A DNA stretch of 64,000 nucleotides from Neocallimastix lanati (nom. inval.) (GCA_016946835.1 JACVTC010000201.1:132501-196500), one strand, 5' to 3'. Positions 10,995-23,075 are shown, counted from the stretch's first letter. Notes: a model not told the origin generated them from the sequence alone. Made by a program: numbers and translations.

Positions 10995-11352
10995 TTTATA
11001 TATATTATTTATTTATCAATTATTTATTATCTATTTATTTATATATTGTTTTTGCATATATTATTTATTTGTCAATTATTTATTATCTATTTATTTATAT
11101 ATTATTTTTATATATATTATTTATTTGTCAATTATTTATTATCTATTTATTTATATATTATTTTTATATATATTATTTATTTGTCAATTATTCATTATCT
11201 ATTTATTTATATATTATTTTTATATATATTATTTATTTGTCAATTATTTATTATCTATTTATTTATATATTATTTTTATATATATTATTTATTTGTCAAT
11301 TATTTATTATCTATTTATTTATATATTATTTTTATATATATTTTTATTTGTC
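10995..11352. repeat. Minisatellite, 56-bp unit, about 6 copies
   Basis: A unit containing TTATTTGTCAATTATTTATT followed by ATCTATTTATTTATATATTA and TTTTTATATATA repeats every 56 bp with very few differences. Because 56 is not a multiple of 3, all three forward frames are open, producing overlapping spurious reading frames. Confidence 0.9.
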
Positions 11353-11508
11353 AATTATTATCAATAAATTAAAATATTTATTGATTTCTATCACATTATC
11401 ATATGTAAATAAACTTAATATTATAAACTAAATAAATAATGGTATAAATAAATTAAATGAATGATCAATTAATATTAAATAAATTAAATCATTAATCCCT
11501 TAAACAAT

Positions 11509-11516
<8 letters not shown>

Positions 11517-11551
<35 letters not shown>

Positions 11552-11689
11552 TTTATTTATTTATTTTATTTATTTATTTATTTATTATTATTTATTTATT
11601 TTATTTATTTATTTATTTATTTTTATTTAATTATTTATTTATTTTATTTATTTATTTATTTATTTATTTATTTTATTTATTTATTTATT

Positions 11690-11776
<87 letters not shown>

Positions 11777-11800
11777 TAGATAGATAGATAGATAGATAAA
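11517..11800. repeat. TTTA microsatellite ending in a TAGA run
   Basis: About 260 bp of (TTTA)n with occasional TTTTA interruptions, closing with GATAGATAGATAGATAGATA. The purest part is 11690-11775. Confidence 0.9.
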
Positions 11801-12138
11801 TTTATATTAATATATAATAATATTAATAAATAATAAAAATGCATTATTTACAATAATTGATGAAGATCTTAATTTAAAATAGAAATACTTATTGGTTGTC
11901 CTATTATTATATGTAAGATAAATACAAATATATGCTTATCATCCCTATTTTCAATCTATTGGATTATCTTCTGATTTGTATACAAAATTTATCATATTAT
12001 CAATATATATAATTAAACTAATACATTTTTAGTAAATTAAAACATTAAATGAATTAGTAAAAATTAAAAATAATAATATAAATAATACTAATAAAAAAAA
12101 TATCACATTATAATATTAATAATAAAAATAATTTTGTT

Positions 12139-12339
12139 TGAAGTTAATTAAATATATTTAGAATATATTATTTCCTTATTTGTAAATTAATCTAAATTCT
12201 AATTCATTATTATCAAGCCACAATTAGTATAAATAAGATAAATTTTGTCAAACATTTTTATCTTTGTATTTTTCTAAATAAATAAATATTAATAAACTTT
12301 AATTAATAATAAAATGTTTCATTTGCTCTTTAGTTAACA
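12139..12339 (+). repeat. 5' LTR of copia relic 1
   Basis: 201 bp from TGAAGTTAATTAAATATA to GTTAACA. It shares with 15546-15760 the words TATTATCAAGCCACAATT, TATAAATAAGA, TTTTGTCAA and a common right end (ACTTTAATTAATAATAAAA). It is followed by GTCTCA, a possible remnant of the tRNA-Lys-type primer-binding site seen elsewhere in the window. Confidence 0.75.
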
Positions 12340-12355
12340 GTCTCAATTATACAAG

Positions 12356-15300
12356 ATGTCTACTGAGTTTCAATTAAAGCGAGAAGTCTATCTTTACAAG
12401 ACTTATTTTGATTAATGGTATTACTTAATTAAAAATTCCTTAATAGCTAAGAAATTCTCTGATTATGCTTATCAATATTTAATCATGTCTTTGGAAATCC
12501 TAAGTAATGCGGTATGAATTGGGGATGTTGATATTTATAATGATCTTTTTAAAAAATTGAAGACTGCAAAAAGCTATGATACTATGTCCAAAATGATTAT
12601 TAGTTCCGCTGTACCTAAAGATGCATTGAAATATATTAAAAAAAAGCCTTCAAACTGCATAATACAATGGCTAAGTTAAAGAAAATTTACAAAGGAAGTG
12701 AAAATGCAGATGTACAACTATTAGCGGACAAACTATATTCATTAAAAGCTAAAAATATTTATGAATATAAAGATATCATAAGTAAAATTAAGAAAATATT
12801 TAGCTCTATAGTAAAATCCAACAAGTATTTCTCGGAAATTTAGAAAAACTATGAATATTCTACCTTTCTTTTCCTGTTAATCAAAAAATTTGATTACAAC
12901 CAAGAGGAAATGAAGATGTGAACAATTTCATAAAGGATGCGTACAAAATACTAAATTTCTAAATATATTTAAAACAAAATACAAAATATAATGCTCGAAT
13001 AAAACAACCAGTCATTAATGAATACTATATGGATATTGATTTCATCTTTATGAACAACTATGAATAACCGCGATTTTAAATGAAAAAGACAATGGTAGTA
13101 AAAATACAATCAACATAATAGAACATACCCCAGATGAAAGCACAATATGGACTTTTGACACAGGCTCTTCTGAACATATCATCTGTAATAAATATATTCT
13201 AAAAAGCTAAAAGCAAGAAAAAGTAACTCTTGGATGTGCAAACAATTTACTCGGATGTTAGAGGACCAATCCAACTATCTTTTACAGGAAAAAGGTTTAT
13301 TCTTACTTTCATGAATGACTATTCATGAAACAGTGTGATCTTCTTATTGGATAGTAAATCAGAGGTTCCTAATATAATTATAAATTTCTATAATTACTTA
13401 AGCAATCAATTTGACAAGAAAATTAAAAGCTTCAGAATGGATCAAGGGCGATAATATTGCGACCAAAAGGTTGAAAAAATTTTTATTAAAAACGGTATTA
13501 GAAAAACTTACTCACCTTCATACAATCCGGAAAACAATGGTAAGACTGAACGTTTCAATTATACTCTAATTAACTGTGCTAAAACTCACCTATACTGGAG
13601 AAAAATGGATATCAAATTCTAGAATTATGCCGTGAAATATCCCAACTTATTATACAAGGTACTTCATAAAAGTATGCAAAATGAAATCCCAGAAGAAGTT
13701 TTATTAAACAAATCATCAAATCTTAAATATATCATAGTATTTGAACGTAAAGCATATTATAAAGAATTCACAAATGATGAAATGAAATTAAAACATAATG
13801 CTATTAAAAGTGATTTTCTCGGCTTCAGTTTGGAATCATATTGTTTTATTTTGATAGATTATAAAAATTCAAGTATTCATCTAGATAGAGAAGTTGTTTT
13901 TTTGACGAACTCACACTAAATAAATTAAATCTCAATGAACCAAATTACAAAAATAAATCTAACAGAATTTTATATAAATTATTCAATCTTGATAACTATT
14001 CAATCCAATTCAAATATCAAATGAAACCACAACAAGTAATACTAACTCTGTTAATATTCAATAAGATATTACAATCAAATTGAAACTACAGCAAGTAACA
14101 CTAATTCAGTTAATAATCAACAAATTAATGCTAATCAAACTGAAAAAACTAAACTCAATTTAAGTTATGAAAACAATAATTCATTTATTCAAAGCAACGA
14201 TAATAATGTTATCAACGATCATAATATAGAAGAAAATATATTTGATGTCAAATCAAACGGTAACAACAAAAGTTAAGACATTGAATTATTATTACTGCTA
14301 ATAGTGTCGAAATTTAATTGAACCGTTATGCAAGTCGGCATTAAAACTACTTATCATTATGCCCCTATCGATAAGCAACTATATTTTACTATTCCAACTG
14401 GTGACAAAAAAATTAGATAAGGCTACTGGTTACTGAAAAAAGCTTTATACTGCCCTAAACAGTCAAGCCGTCAATGATATACTCATTTTTCTTACTTCCT
14501 TAAAGGTAAAGGTTGTAATTAACTTTCTTCTGAGTCATGGATTTTAAGAAATTGGCGGTGACTTAGTATTATGTATAATAAAAGTATATGTGGATGATTT
14601 TCTAATCACAGGTATTAAATCAGAAATAATCAAAGTTACATATAATATAAAGAAAATTTTCAAAATATCTAAATCTAACAAGGCGGACTATCTACTAGGA
14701 ATTAAAATAATTAAAATTGAAGAAAATAACCTCATCTACATCATTTCACAAACACAACTAATTAATGATATAATTCAAAATTTAATGTAAAAAATATTAG
14801 AAAAGTAAAAACACCATGTTCAGGAATAAATAAATTATCAACTAACAATAGGAAACTTGATAAAATTACATATAAAAGTGCTGTAGGATAATTAATATAT
14901 TTAGCACACAGCACAAGACCAGACATTGCTTATGCCACAGGTATAGTAGCAAAGCATTTCGAAAATCCCACAACGGACAACTGGAAATTAGATAATAAAT
15001 ATTTTAAAATATCTAAATTATACGAAAGATTACAAATCACTTATAAAGGTAAATGTGAAGTATTAGCTTATACTAATTCTGACTACGCTGGAAATCCAAA
15101 AGATAGAAAATCAACCTCTGGATATATAATTCTAATGGGAATAGATCCAATTTGTTGGCAACCGAATAGGCAATCAGTGGTTGCCACATCTACTGCAGAA
15201 GCATAATATATTTCTACCTGTATAATGTGAAAAGAAGGTTTTATGGATTAGAAATATTTTCATGGAACTATTCAATATAACAAAACCATTCAAAATTATA

Positions 15301-15540
15301 ATTAATAATATTGAAAGTAAGACAACACTGGAAAATGGTTAAATCAATAATAAATAAAAACACATAAATATAAAACTTCATTCTAATTATGACAATATTA
15401 ATAAAATAGCTTAGAGTTATATTAACACCGAAAAGATGCTGGTAAATCCATGGTTAATGGATTTAAATGAATCAAAAATGCCCAAATTTGCCGAGTAAAT
15501 ATTTATTTAAAAGTATTCTGGTCTGAAGGTGAATATTAGA
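12356..15540 (+). pseudogene. Decayed Ty1/copia gag-pol (relic 1)
   Basis: The order of domains is gag, protease, integrase, reverse transcriptase, RNase H, the Ty1/copia order. Gag opens MSTEFQLKREVYLYK and meets a stop after 19 codons. The protease motif is WTFDTGSSEH (about 13150). The integrase core runs 13230-13915, with a VRGPIQ-type start, FRMDQG and NNGKTERFN. The reverse transcriptase motif YVDDFLITG is at about 14587, and RNase H follows from 14860 to 15540 (TRPDIAYA, DRKSTSGYI, STAEA). Many stops and frameshifts make it non-functional. The longest uninterrupted pieces are 13632-13919 and 14590-14790. Confidence 0.85.
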
Positions 15541-15545
15541 TTATA

Positions 15546-15760
15546 TGAAGTTAGTTAAATATATTTTAAAATTATATTAATTATATCATTATTTAATTCA
15601 TTATTAAAATAATTTCATTATATTATTATCAAGCCACAATTGATATAAATAAGAAAATTTTGTCAACCATTTTTATCTTTGTAATTACCTAATCTTAAAT
15701 AATACATATTAATAAATAAACTTTAATTAATAATAAAACGTTTTATTTACTAGCTTAATT
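15546..15760 (+). repeat. 3' LTR of copia relic 1
   Basis: It starts TGAAGTTAGTTAAATATA and retains TATCAAGCCACAATTGATAT plus the AATAATAAAACG block. The right end is blurred, and divergence from the 5' LTR is considerable, indicating an old insertion. Confidence 0.65.
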
Positions 15761-16444
15761 TTTATATTACTTTTTGTTAAAAATAAAGTTTAATATTTTA
15801 ATTAGGTCTTGTATAATTAAGATTTATTTATTTATTAAATTAAATATGTTTTTTCATTATTTTGTATAATCTAAAATATTATGAGGCGTATTAATAATGT
15901 ACATCATATATTTACAATTATAACTAATATAGTTAAATTAAATTTTATTAATGTATATACATTTTATGAAGGATTATGATAATTAATTCTATAATCAAAA
16001 AACTATAAAAAAATATAAAAAAATATAGTAATTAAAATAATAAAAAATAATAATATGATCAAATATTAAAACCAACATAATATTTATAATATTTAAAGCT
16101 TCTAAATTTCAAAAATTTTTAAAAAAAAAAAATTGTATAAATAAAAGTATAAAAATTATCTAAATTTAAAATAAAAAAAAATGTTAACAATAGAATAAAT
16201 AAAACTTTAATAATAAACAAATAATAATATAAACTAAATAAATTATAAAAATATATATTTAAATCATATGATATTATTCATAATAAAAATTTAAAAATTT
16301 TCTTTTTTAAATATTATATTAATATTATATATTTAAATTTATAATTATAGATAATAAATTAGAAATAATAAATAATACATATAATAAACTAGTTTTGAAA
16401 TTTTATTAATCTTATACTATATAATATTATATATATATATATTT
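15761..16444. other. AT-rich intergenic DNA
   Basis: No gene or repeat unit is evident. A short (AT)n lies near 16428. Confidence 0.6.
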
Positions 16445-16602
16445 TTTATTTCCTGTGTGTACGACCTTGGTTTCTGCCCTCTCTCAGGGTTTTGGACAGT
16501 CCTACTGAGTATCCAGCATTGGCGCTCTGACATGAATATTATTGCCGAAAATTTTTCTAGTATTATTTTTTGGAGTGCTTCTCCAAGTACCTAACTTCCC
16601 TT
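16445..16602 (+). mobile_element. G+C-richer SINE-like fragment
   Basis: About 155 bp of higher G+C (CCTTGGTTTCTGCCCTCTC, GGACAGTCCTACTGAGTATC) in very AT-rich DNA. It resembles the composition, and loosely the words, of the SINE bodies in this window, but I cannot align it end to end. It is followed by a MITE-like repeat. Confidence 0.35.
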
Positions 16603-16604
16603 TG

Positions 16605-16865
16605 AAGGGAGTGGTGAATTTCATCAAGTTGCATTTCGCCAATTTTTTTGAAAGTTTGTCTCTTATTAAAAAATTTGTCATCTCCCCAAATTGATAATTA
16701 TTAAATAAATAAATAAAATTAAATAATTATTAAATATAATGAAAACAAGTTTAAAAAAATTATATTGAATTCTTTTTTATTTATTCATTCATTCATTTAT
16801 ATCAATACGCCACTTGGTGAAATGATACCTAGAGAAATGCAATTAGGGGAAATGCAACTCTCCCC
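16605..16865. mobile_element. MITE-like element, family B, copy 1
   Basis: The left side has AAGTTGCATTTCGCCAA and the right side the inverse, with two GAAATGCAA-type words and GAAATGATACC. The interior is AT-rich with TATTCATTCATTCATTTATATCAATACGCC, whose inverse opens the copies at 18.6 and 19.2 kb. No coding capacity. Confidence 0.55.
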
Positions 16866-16902
16866 CTTTGAAGTAAGGTGAATCTAGTACGTTTCTTAAT
16901 CG

Positions 16903-17230
16903 TGCATTTCGCAATGTGGCTTATTTTTTGTATATGGCTTGTTTTTTTTAATTAATAAATAATAAATATTCTTTTTTTTATATGTATAATTTATTAATAT
17001 TCAATTATAAAAATAATTTTTTGTAAAAAAAATAATATTGTATAATTCTTTTTTAATAGAATATATAATTATTACTTTTGAAATAGTTATTTAATAATAT
17101 TTAATTGAAAAATATATTATTATTTCTTTTGAAATAGTAATTATTTATATATTTATTTATGATTATATAGAATATCTTAAAAATTTATGGCTTTATTTTT
17201 AAAATATTATAAACCATATTGCGAAATACA
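16903..17230. mobile_element. MITE, family A, copy 1
   Basis: About 328 bp with terminal inverted repeats TGCATTTCGCAATGTGGC and the imperfect inverse CCATATTGCGAAATACA. The interior contains TTTTTTAATAGAATATAT, TTTCTTTTGAAATA and TATAGAATATCTTAAAAAT, shared with 36761-37034 and, inverted, with 17649-17939. Confidence 0.7.
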
Positions 17231-17269
17231 TGATCCCCAAGGGGAGTAGGCATTTCGCCAGGTTGCATT

Positions 17270-17640
17270 TCACCAAATTGAAAATTATTAAATAAATAAA
17301 TATATATATATATATATATATATAATCATAAGAATTTCTTTCGTTTAAAATTATCATATTTAATTAATATTTTTTAAAGTAACTTTTTTACTTTTAGTCT
17401 TTATATACTAATATACCTATAACATCAATTCTTTAAACCCTATCTAATTTTTTATTTTGAAAAATTTGATAAACACATAATTAGAGATAATTGTATAAAA
17501 ATATGAAAGAAATATATTTAAACTTCAACATAAAAAAATATTATAAAAATATTAACTTAAATAAATAATATATAAATATAAATTAATATAATGTTTTAAT
17601 ATCTTTTAATTATTTGTAATTAAAATATTTAAATTTTTTT
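17270..17640. other. AT-rich spacer between MITEs
   Basis: An (AT)n run at about 17300-17323, otherwise featureless. A family-B-type end (GGCATTTCGCCAGGTTGCATTTC) lies at 17248-17270. Confidence 0.5.
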
Positions 17641-17648
17641 GAAGATCG

Positions 17649-17939
17649 TGCATTTCGCAATTGTGCATTTCGCAATGTGGCATATAATATTTTTTAAATA
17701 AAGCCATTCATTTTTAAGATATTCTATACAATCATAAATATATAAATAATTGTTATTTTAAGAGAAATAATTATATATTCTGTTAAAAAAGAATTATAAA
17801 AATTATTTTTACAATTGAATATTAATAAATTATATATAAAAAAAGAACATTTATTATTCATTTAATTATTAATTATTAATTATTAAAAAAAAGTCACATA
17901 CGAAAATACGCCACATTACGAAATGCACAATTGTGAAAC
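17649..17939. mobile_element. MITE, family A, copy 2 (inverted)
   Basis: The left end has two tandem TGCATTTCGCAA words and TGTGGC; the right end has GCCACATTACGAAATGCACAA. The interior is the reverse complement of copy 1 (AAGATATTCTATACAATCAT). Confidence 0.7.
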
Positions 17940-18586
17940 TCACTAGTTTTGACTGAAAGGATTAGAATTATAATATTTAATTTGGGATCATTCCGAAATG
18001 CACCATATCCATTATAATTAATATAATTAATGAAAATGTTGCATTTCGGAGCATGACTTTATATTAAATGAGGCGTACTTAAATAAACTGACTATATATG
18101 AGTGGATTAAATTTTATTTAATATTATATTTAATATTTTTTGTTAAAATAATAAAAAAATAGTATATAATTTTAAAAAAAAATATTTTTTAATATTTTTT
18201 TTTTTTAATATAATATTTAATAATATTTAATTTAAAGAAATAATTTATATTTATATTTTTTAATTTATAATAATTTGTTCTTTTCTTTTACTCGTTTCAT
18301 TTTTTCAATTTTTGAATTTTTTTCCATTTTTTAATGATTAAAAATAAAATATATTTAATTTTTTATAATTTATTATTTAATTAATTTATTTTTTTATTAT
18401 ATTGTCATATTCATTACACACATATGATACACATATGCATATGTGTTAATTGCATGTATATACTGCGTAATGCATATGATTCAATGATATATAACTATGC
18501 AGTACATATGTTGCAATGTATATACACATATCAGTATACATCATTGTTTTATTAATTTAACAATTATATACTTTATTAAAAAGTAA
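17940..18586. other. AT-rich DNA with a CATATG-rich palindromic cluster
   Basis: The half-motif TTCCGAAATGCACC with its inverse TTGCATTTCGGA (17971-18055) forms a small inverted pair. At 18415-18545 CATATG, ATGCAT and TGTATATAC words cluster, including the perfect palindrome ACACATATGCATATGTGT. No gene. Confidence 0.5.
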
Positions 18587-18588
18587 AT

Positions 18589-18914
18589 GGGCGTATTGAT
18601 ATAAATAAATGAATAAATAAATGAATAAAAATTCAAAATATGTTTTTTAAAACTTTTTTTTTTTTTTTAATAATATTCATTGATTATAATTATAATAATA
18701 TTTAATTAAAGATATATTTTAATATTTTGTAATTTAGTAATAAAACAATTATTTATAATAACTAATTAATTATTATTATTATTAATGACAATCCTTTTTA
18801 CTATACCGTTTATATTATTATTTATTTTTTTATTTATTATATCAATTAATTTTATTTATTTATTTATTCATTTAATAATTTTCAATTGGTGAAATGTATC
18901 TTGGCGAAATTCCC
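18589..18914. mobile_element. MITE-like element, family B, copy 2
   Basis: It opens GGGCGTATTGATATAAATAAATGAATAAATAAA and closes TTTCAATTGGTGAAATGTATCTTGGCGAAATTC. Both ends match parts of the copies at 16.6 and 19.14 kb. Confidence 0.5.
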
Positions 18915-19034
18915 ATAAACATCTCTTTTATTAAACATATTTATTAATATTCATTAAATATTAAAATTTTTTTGTTAAAGTGTGATAAAATATTTATTTT
19001 TTACAATGATTAAATTCTAATGTATATTTATTAT

Positions 19035-19600
19035 TATATCTGGATCGACCCCCACAAGTATCAAATCTTCACGATTTTTCCCTCTGGGTTTTGCGTGAAA
19101 GGTTAGGGGTTAAACAATACTCAGGTAGGTATATTTTCTTGGAGAGTTGCATTTCCCCAAGTTGCTTTTCGCCAGGTTGCTTTTCGACAAGTAGAGTATT
19201 GATATAAATAAAATGAATAAATAAATAAATATTAATTCAAAATATATTTTTTTTAAAATTGTTTTTATGCGATATTAATAATATTTAATTTTATTTATTG
19301 ATTTATTTATTTATTTAATAATTTTCAATTTGGCGAAATGCACCATACCCATATTTTCTATGTTTTCTATATTTCTAACACTATAAGAATTCTATTGCGT
19401 AAGCCTTGTCTGAGAGGATTTACAGTGTCCAGCTCCTCTGGGATGGCAGCTATAGTTGGCTCTGCTTTCCCTCGAGGATCGCGTAGGGTGCTTCTATATG
19501 GAGTTTCATTGCTTATGGGGAGTTGAGAGCGCCGACGCCGTACTGGTATGACAGTTAATTATACACCCGTATTACTATATGGGGAAGACCAAAGTCTTCA
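19035..19600 (+). mobile_element. SINE copy interrupted by a MITE
   Basis: The head at 19040 has a good B-box match (GGATCGACCCCC). The body resumes at about 19390 with CCTTGTCTGAGAGGATTTAC and continues to a 3' end AAGTCTTCAGTCTATAAAAAAAA, like the SCAGTCTA(A)n end of other copies. A family-B MITE sits between (19139-19350). Confidence 0.5.
19139..19350. mobile_element. MITE-like element, family B, copy 3, nested in a SINE
   Basis: GAGAGTTGCATTTCCCCAAG at the left and TTTGGCGAAATGCACC at the right. The interior has AGTATTGATATAAATAAAATG as in the other copies. Confidence 0.55.
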
Positions 19601-19609
19601 GTCTATAAA

Positions 19610-20466
19610 AAAAATTTTTTATTATTATATATATATATAATTTATATATATATATATATATTTTACATTTTATTTTAAATTTATATATAAACTTAAAAAA
19701 TTTGCAAAATGCAATTTTCTGAAATGAAAAATTTTGAACTTACATAATGCATTTAATGGATAATACATATTTCAATACATTAAATACATGATTTTCGTAT
19801 TAATTATATAAAAAAGGCTTATAGAAATAAAAAATTTTAAAACTAAATTATTTGCTATTATAAACTAAAAAAATTATAAATTATTATTATATATCCTGTT
19901 TATTTGTAATATACAATTTAATATTTAAAATTATAATAATAGTATTAATTAAAATGTTAAATTGAAAATTTAAAATACTAATTTTTTTAACAATGCTTAA
20001 AATATAAATTAATAAAACTGTTATTAAATAGTTTAATAAATATTTTTTTTATCATTTTATTAGAACTTAAATATAATTTGTGTTAAAACATAGAGTTAAT
20101 AAGATTTCATTTAGTTTTATAATAATGTTTTATAATCATTTTATGTTGTTAGTTATTACTTAAAATAAAATTAATCTTTCTATAGAAATAATCATTTATT
20201 TATATTTAGATAAGAAATTGTATATTCATAAAAAGATATTTTAATGATATTAATTATTATTTTAGACAAAACCAAAAATTATCTATTTTCTTTTTTTTTT
20301 TTAATTGTATCATTAATTTAAATTATTATATTTTATATTATCATTATTTATATTTTATGCAATACAAAGAAGAAAATATACTATCATTACTTTATTTAAT
20401 ACTGAATAAACTCTCAAATTGTTTATTTTTATTTTTATTTTTATTTTTTTTTGAAATTTTTTTATC

Positions 20467-20509
<43 letters not shown>

Positions 20510-20520
20510 TTATTTTATTT
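19610..20520. other. AT-rich intergenic DNA with ATT microsatellite
   Basis: (AT)n at 19625-19660, TTTTTA-type runs and (ATT)n at about 20468-20510. A reading frame here is driven by the repeat and is not credible. No gene. Confidence 0.6.
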
Positions 20521-20700
20521 TTTTTTTTTTTTACAGCAGCAATTATTGAGAACTTCTATCTTTATATATTTATTATTTCATTTATTAATTACATAAGTAT
20601 TTTTTTATCGAAAAAAAAAAAAAAAAAAAAAAAAAACATACTTCATATAAAAAATAAATATTATTAGTCCAATTTGACATAATAATACTTAGAATAGTTA
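20521..20700. repeat. Dispersed repeat R1, copy 1
   Basis: A T-run followed by CAGCAATTATTGAGAACTTC, then A-rich DNA and AAATAAATATTATTAGTCCAA...CATAATAATACTTAGAATAG. The same order of words occurs at 36559-36715. Confidence 0.65.
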
Positions 20701-20804
20701 TCTATTATTACAATATCTATTTGAATTAAATTTTATTTAATTCCATAAAAAATAAAATTGATTCATAATATTTCGATTCAAAATAAAATAAATACATAGA
20801 CACA

Positions 20805-21190
20805 CACACATAATGGGAACCCATCTTCCATTAGTGCCCAATAGTCATTAATGTAAGTGTAATAATATGGCATACCAGTACATCGTCGCCACTCATAATA
20901 CGTCGTTGAATGTTTACTCGGAATTAAATTCCCTATATATTCCTACATATGTCTCCATTGACCATGAACATCGGAACGGGAACTATTCAATCTTCAAGTA
21001 GGTGTAATCATTGGGGTGTTGGAATTTGTCCTACCTAATTCCTATAAAATTACCTAAGACATCATCAAGGCCTATGATTAAATCGTAGCGTTGTATTAGG
21101 TTGTTACCCCCAGTAATCAAGGGAAATCCTTTAGGATACCACTGTGATTGCATGATATACTAAAACAGAAAACTTCAGTACTTATTTGGT
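20805..21190. other. G+C-richer island of unknown origin
   Basis: About 380 bp distinctly richer in G+C than the flanks, without box A/B or A-tail. One minus-strand frame holds an open run of about 30 codons (LITGGNNLIQRYDLIIGLDD, about 21105-21045), which could be a remnant of a coding exon, but stops surround it. I cannot name it. Confidence 0.4.
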
Positions 21191-21824
21191 GCTATTTCCA
21201 ATTTCAATCCAAAATTAAATTAAAAATTAATAAAATGAAAAAAATACAATTTAAGTACATACCTTAGAAAATTATATAAAACACGAAACTATTATATATG
21301 TATATACTTCAAATCGAATATACTAATTTTAATATTTTTTAAAAAATTTTTATTTTTAATTTTTTACTTATTTTTTTGTATTAAAAAAATTATAAATAAT
21401 TATTTTTGAATAAGTGTAAATCTATTTATTTAAATAGAAAGTTTTATTTTTTTATCCGTTCATATTATTCGCTATAAAAAAATATACATTAATTAATAAA
21501 TTTTTTTAATTTTAATTTTTTTTTTTAATAACATATAGTCATTTGAATTACTAATTAAATTTTTTAAAAAAATATATTACAACGATTAAAAATAAATATA
21601 TATAAATTAAAAGGAATGAATTATTTCATTTTAATAATTATTTTTCTCATTGAGAAAAATTAACTTTCTTTTTAAATATTAAATATTAAAAATTATTTTC
21701 TAATAAAAAAATATTTGGGGATATCTTAGATAGTTGGTAAGGAAAAATTAAAAATTTCTTAAAATTATTATTATAATAATAATTCCTATATTAAATTTAT
21801 TATCTTATTATCTCAATTAATAAT

Positions 21825-23075
21825 TTAGTCAGCTTCATGTTTAATTTCAGCACCAGCAGCATCAGCAGCAGCATGTATATCTTCATGACTAGTACTATCT
21901 AATTGATTGTTGTAAGCACGTAATAATGAATCAACTTCTTCAATACCTAATGGCTTGATATCAGCTAATTCCTTAATCTTTCTAGTAATTTCCTTAATTT
22001 CAGCATCAGTTAAATGTAAATCAAGTTGTTCACATCTAGATTTAACTGCATTCCAACCAGTAAGACGATGACCAATAGAAACATAACGAGTCATACCGAA
22101 ATCTTCTGGACGTAAAATTTCATAAGTAGTTGGGTTGTTAAGAATAGCTTTAGTGTGTATACCAGCTTTGTGAGTGAAGGCACAATAACCAGTAATGTAA
22201 TTATTGAATGGAATTTGAATTTCAACAAAGTCAGCAACCATATTTTCAATATCACGAAGCATATGAAGATTGTATTTGTCTGTAACATAAGCTTTATCGG
22301 CAACATACATACGAGCAGCAAAACCACCTAATGGGGTAATACCATTACGTTCACCAATACCTAAAATACAGGTATCAATGTGAGTGGCACCAGCTTCTAA
22401 GGCACAGTAAGCATTAGCAATAGCACAACCAGTATCATTATGGAAGTGGCATTCAATATCACAATTAACAACACCTCTTAAAGTTCTAATTAATTCATAA
22501 ACTTGACGTGGATTAGCACAACCAACAGTATCGGCAACACCAACACGGTTAACACCAAGTCTATCAACATGACGATAAAGTCTAAGTAAATCAACTAAAT
22601 CGGAACGGAAAGAATCTTCAGATGAGAAACGAACTTCCTTACCCTTAGACTTAATGAAAGTAATAACTTCACCAGCAACCTTGTAAATAGCATCCATATC
22701 CTTACCGTGAGAGAATTTACGTAAGTAAGATGATGTACCAATAACAACACTTAAACCATCAACACTGGTCTCAACACCAACCTTAGCATCATCCATGTGA
22801 CAACGAATGTGTGCTAATTTTTTACATTTTAAACCTAATTGACAAATCTTTTCATTATCTTCTCTTGATTGTTGAGAAGCAACTGGTGAAGTTAATTCAA
22901 GATATTCTACACCGAAATCATCCAAAGCCTTAGCAATCTTTAATTTTTGTTCAGTGTTGAAGAAAGCATTAGCGAATTGTTCACCTTCTCTTAAAGTGGT
23001 ATCAATAATATTGAAATTTGAAATGTTACTTAACATATCTGAAATTCTAGCGTATGGAGATGAAGCAGTTGACAT
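21825..23075 (-). CDS. LYS20: Homocitrate synthase, copy 1
   Basis: Condenses acetyl-CoA and 2-oxoglutarate to homocitrate (EC 2.3.3.14), the first, usually lysine-inhibited step of fungal alpha-aminoadipate lysine synthesis. The 416-residue protein is full length for the family. DTTLREGEQ (25-33) gives the metal-binding and catalytic N-terminal strand of the TIM barrel. SSED (151-154), VADTVG (180-185), the metal ligands in CHFHND (H210, H212), GIGERNG (239-245) and the C-terminal THKAGIH (301-307) are all present. There is no intron and no targeting peptide is evident. The protein is identical to that at 31086-32336, and the DNA is identical in every block I compared, while flanking DNA has diverged. 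The two genes point away from each other. A small hairpin (TTTTTCTCATTGAGAAAAA) lies in the 3' flank near 21650. Confidence 0.96.
   Translation of the reverse strand: MSTASSPYARISDMLSNISNFNIIDTTLREGEQFANAFFNTEQKLKIAKALDDFGVEYLELTSPVASQQSREDNEKICQLGLKCKKLAHIRCHMDDAKVGVETSVDGLSVVIGTSSYLRKFSHGKDMDAIYKVAGEVITFIKSKGKEVRFSSEDSFRSDLVDLLRLYRHVDRLGVNRVGVADTVGCANPRQVYELIRTLRGVVNCDIECHFHNDTGCAIANAYCALEAGATHIDTCILGIGERNGITPLGGFAARMYVADKAYVTDKYNLHMLRDIENMVADFVEIQIPFNNYITGYCAFTHKAGIHTKAILNNPTTYEILRPEDFGMTRYVSIGHRLTGWNAVKSRCEQLDLHLTDAEIKEITRKIKELADIKPLGIEEVDSLLRAYNNQLDSTSHEDIHAAADAAGAEIKHEAD

Noticed and set aside
10950-11431. Three overlapping hydrophobic frames
   Set aside because: The 56-bp minisatellite leaves every forward frame open; composition is only Leu, Ile, Tyr, Phe.
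19338-19526. 62-codon frame with balanced composition
   Set aside because: Composition is explained by the SINE body; no family resemblance and no splice context.
22091-22327. Alternative 78-codon frame inside each synthase gene (also 31834-32070)
   Set aside because: Shifted-frame shadow of the homocitrate synthase coding sequence, present in both copies only because the DNA is identical.
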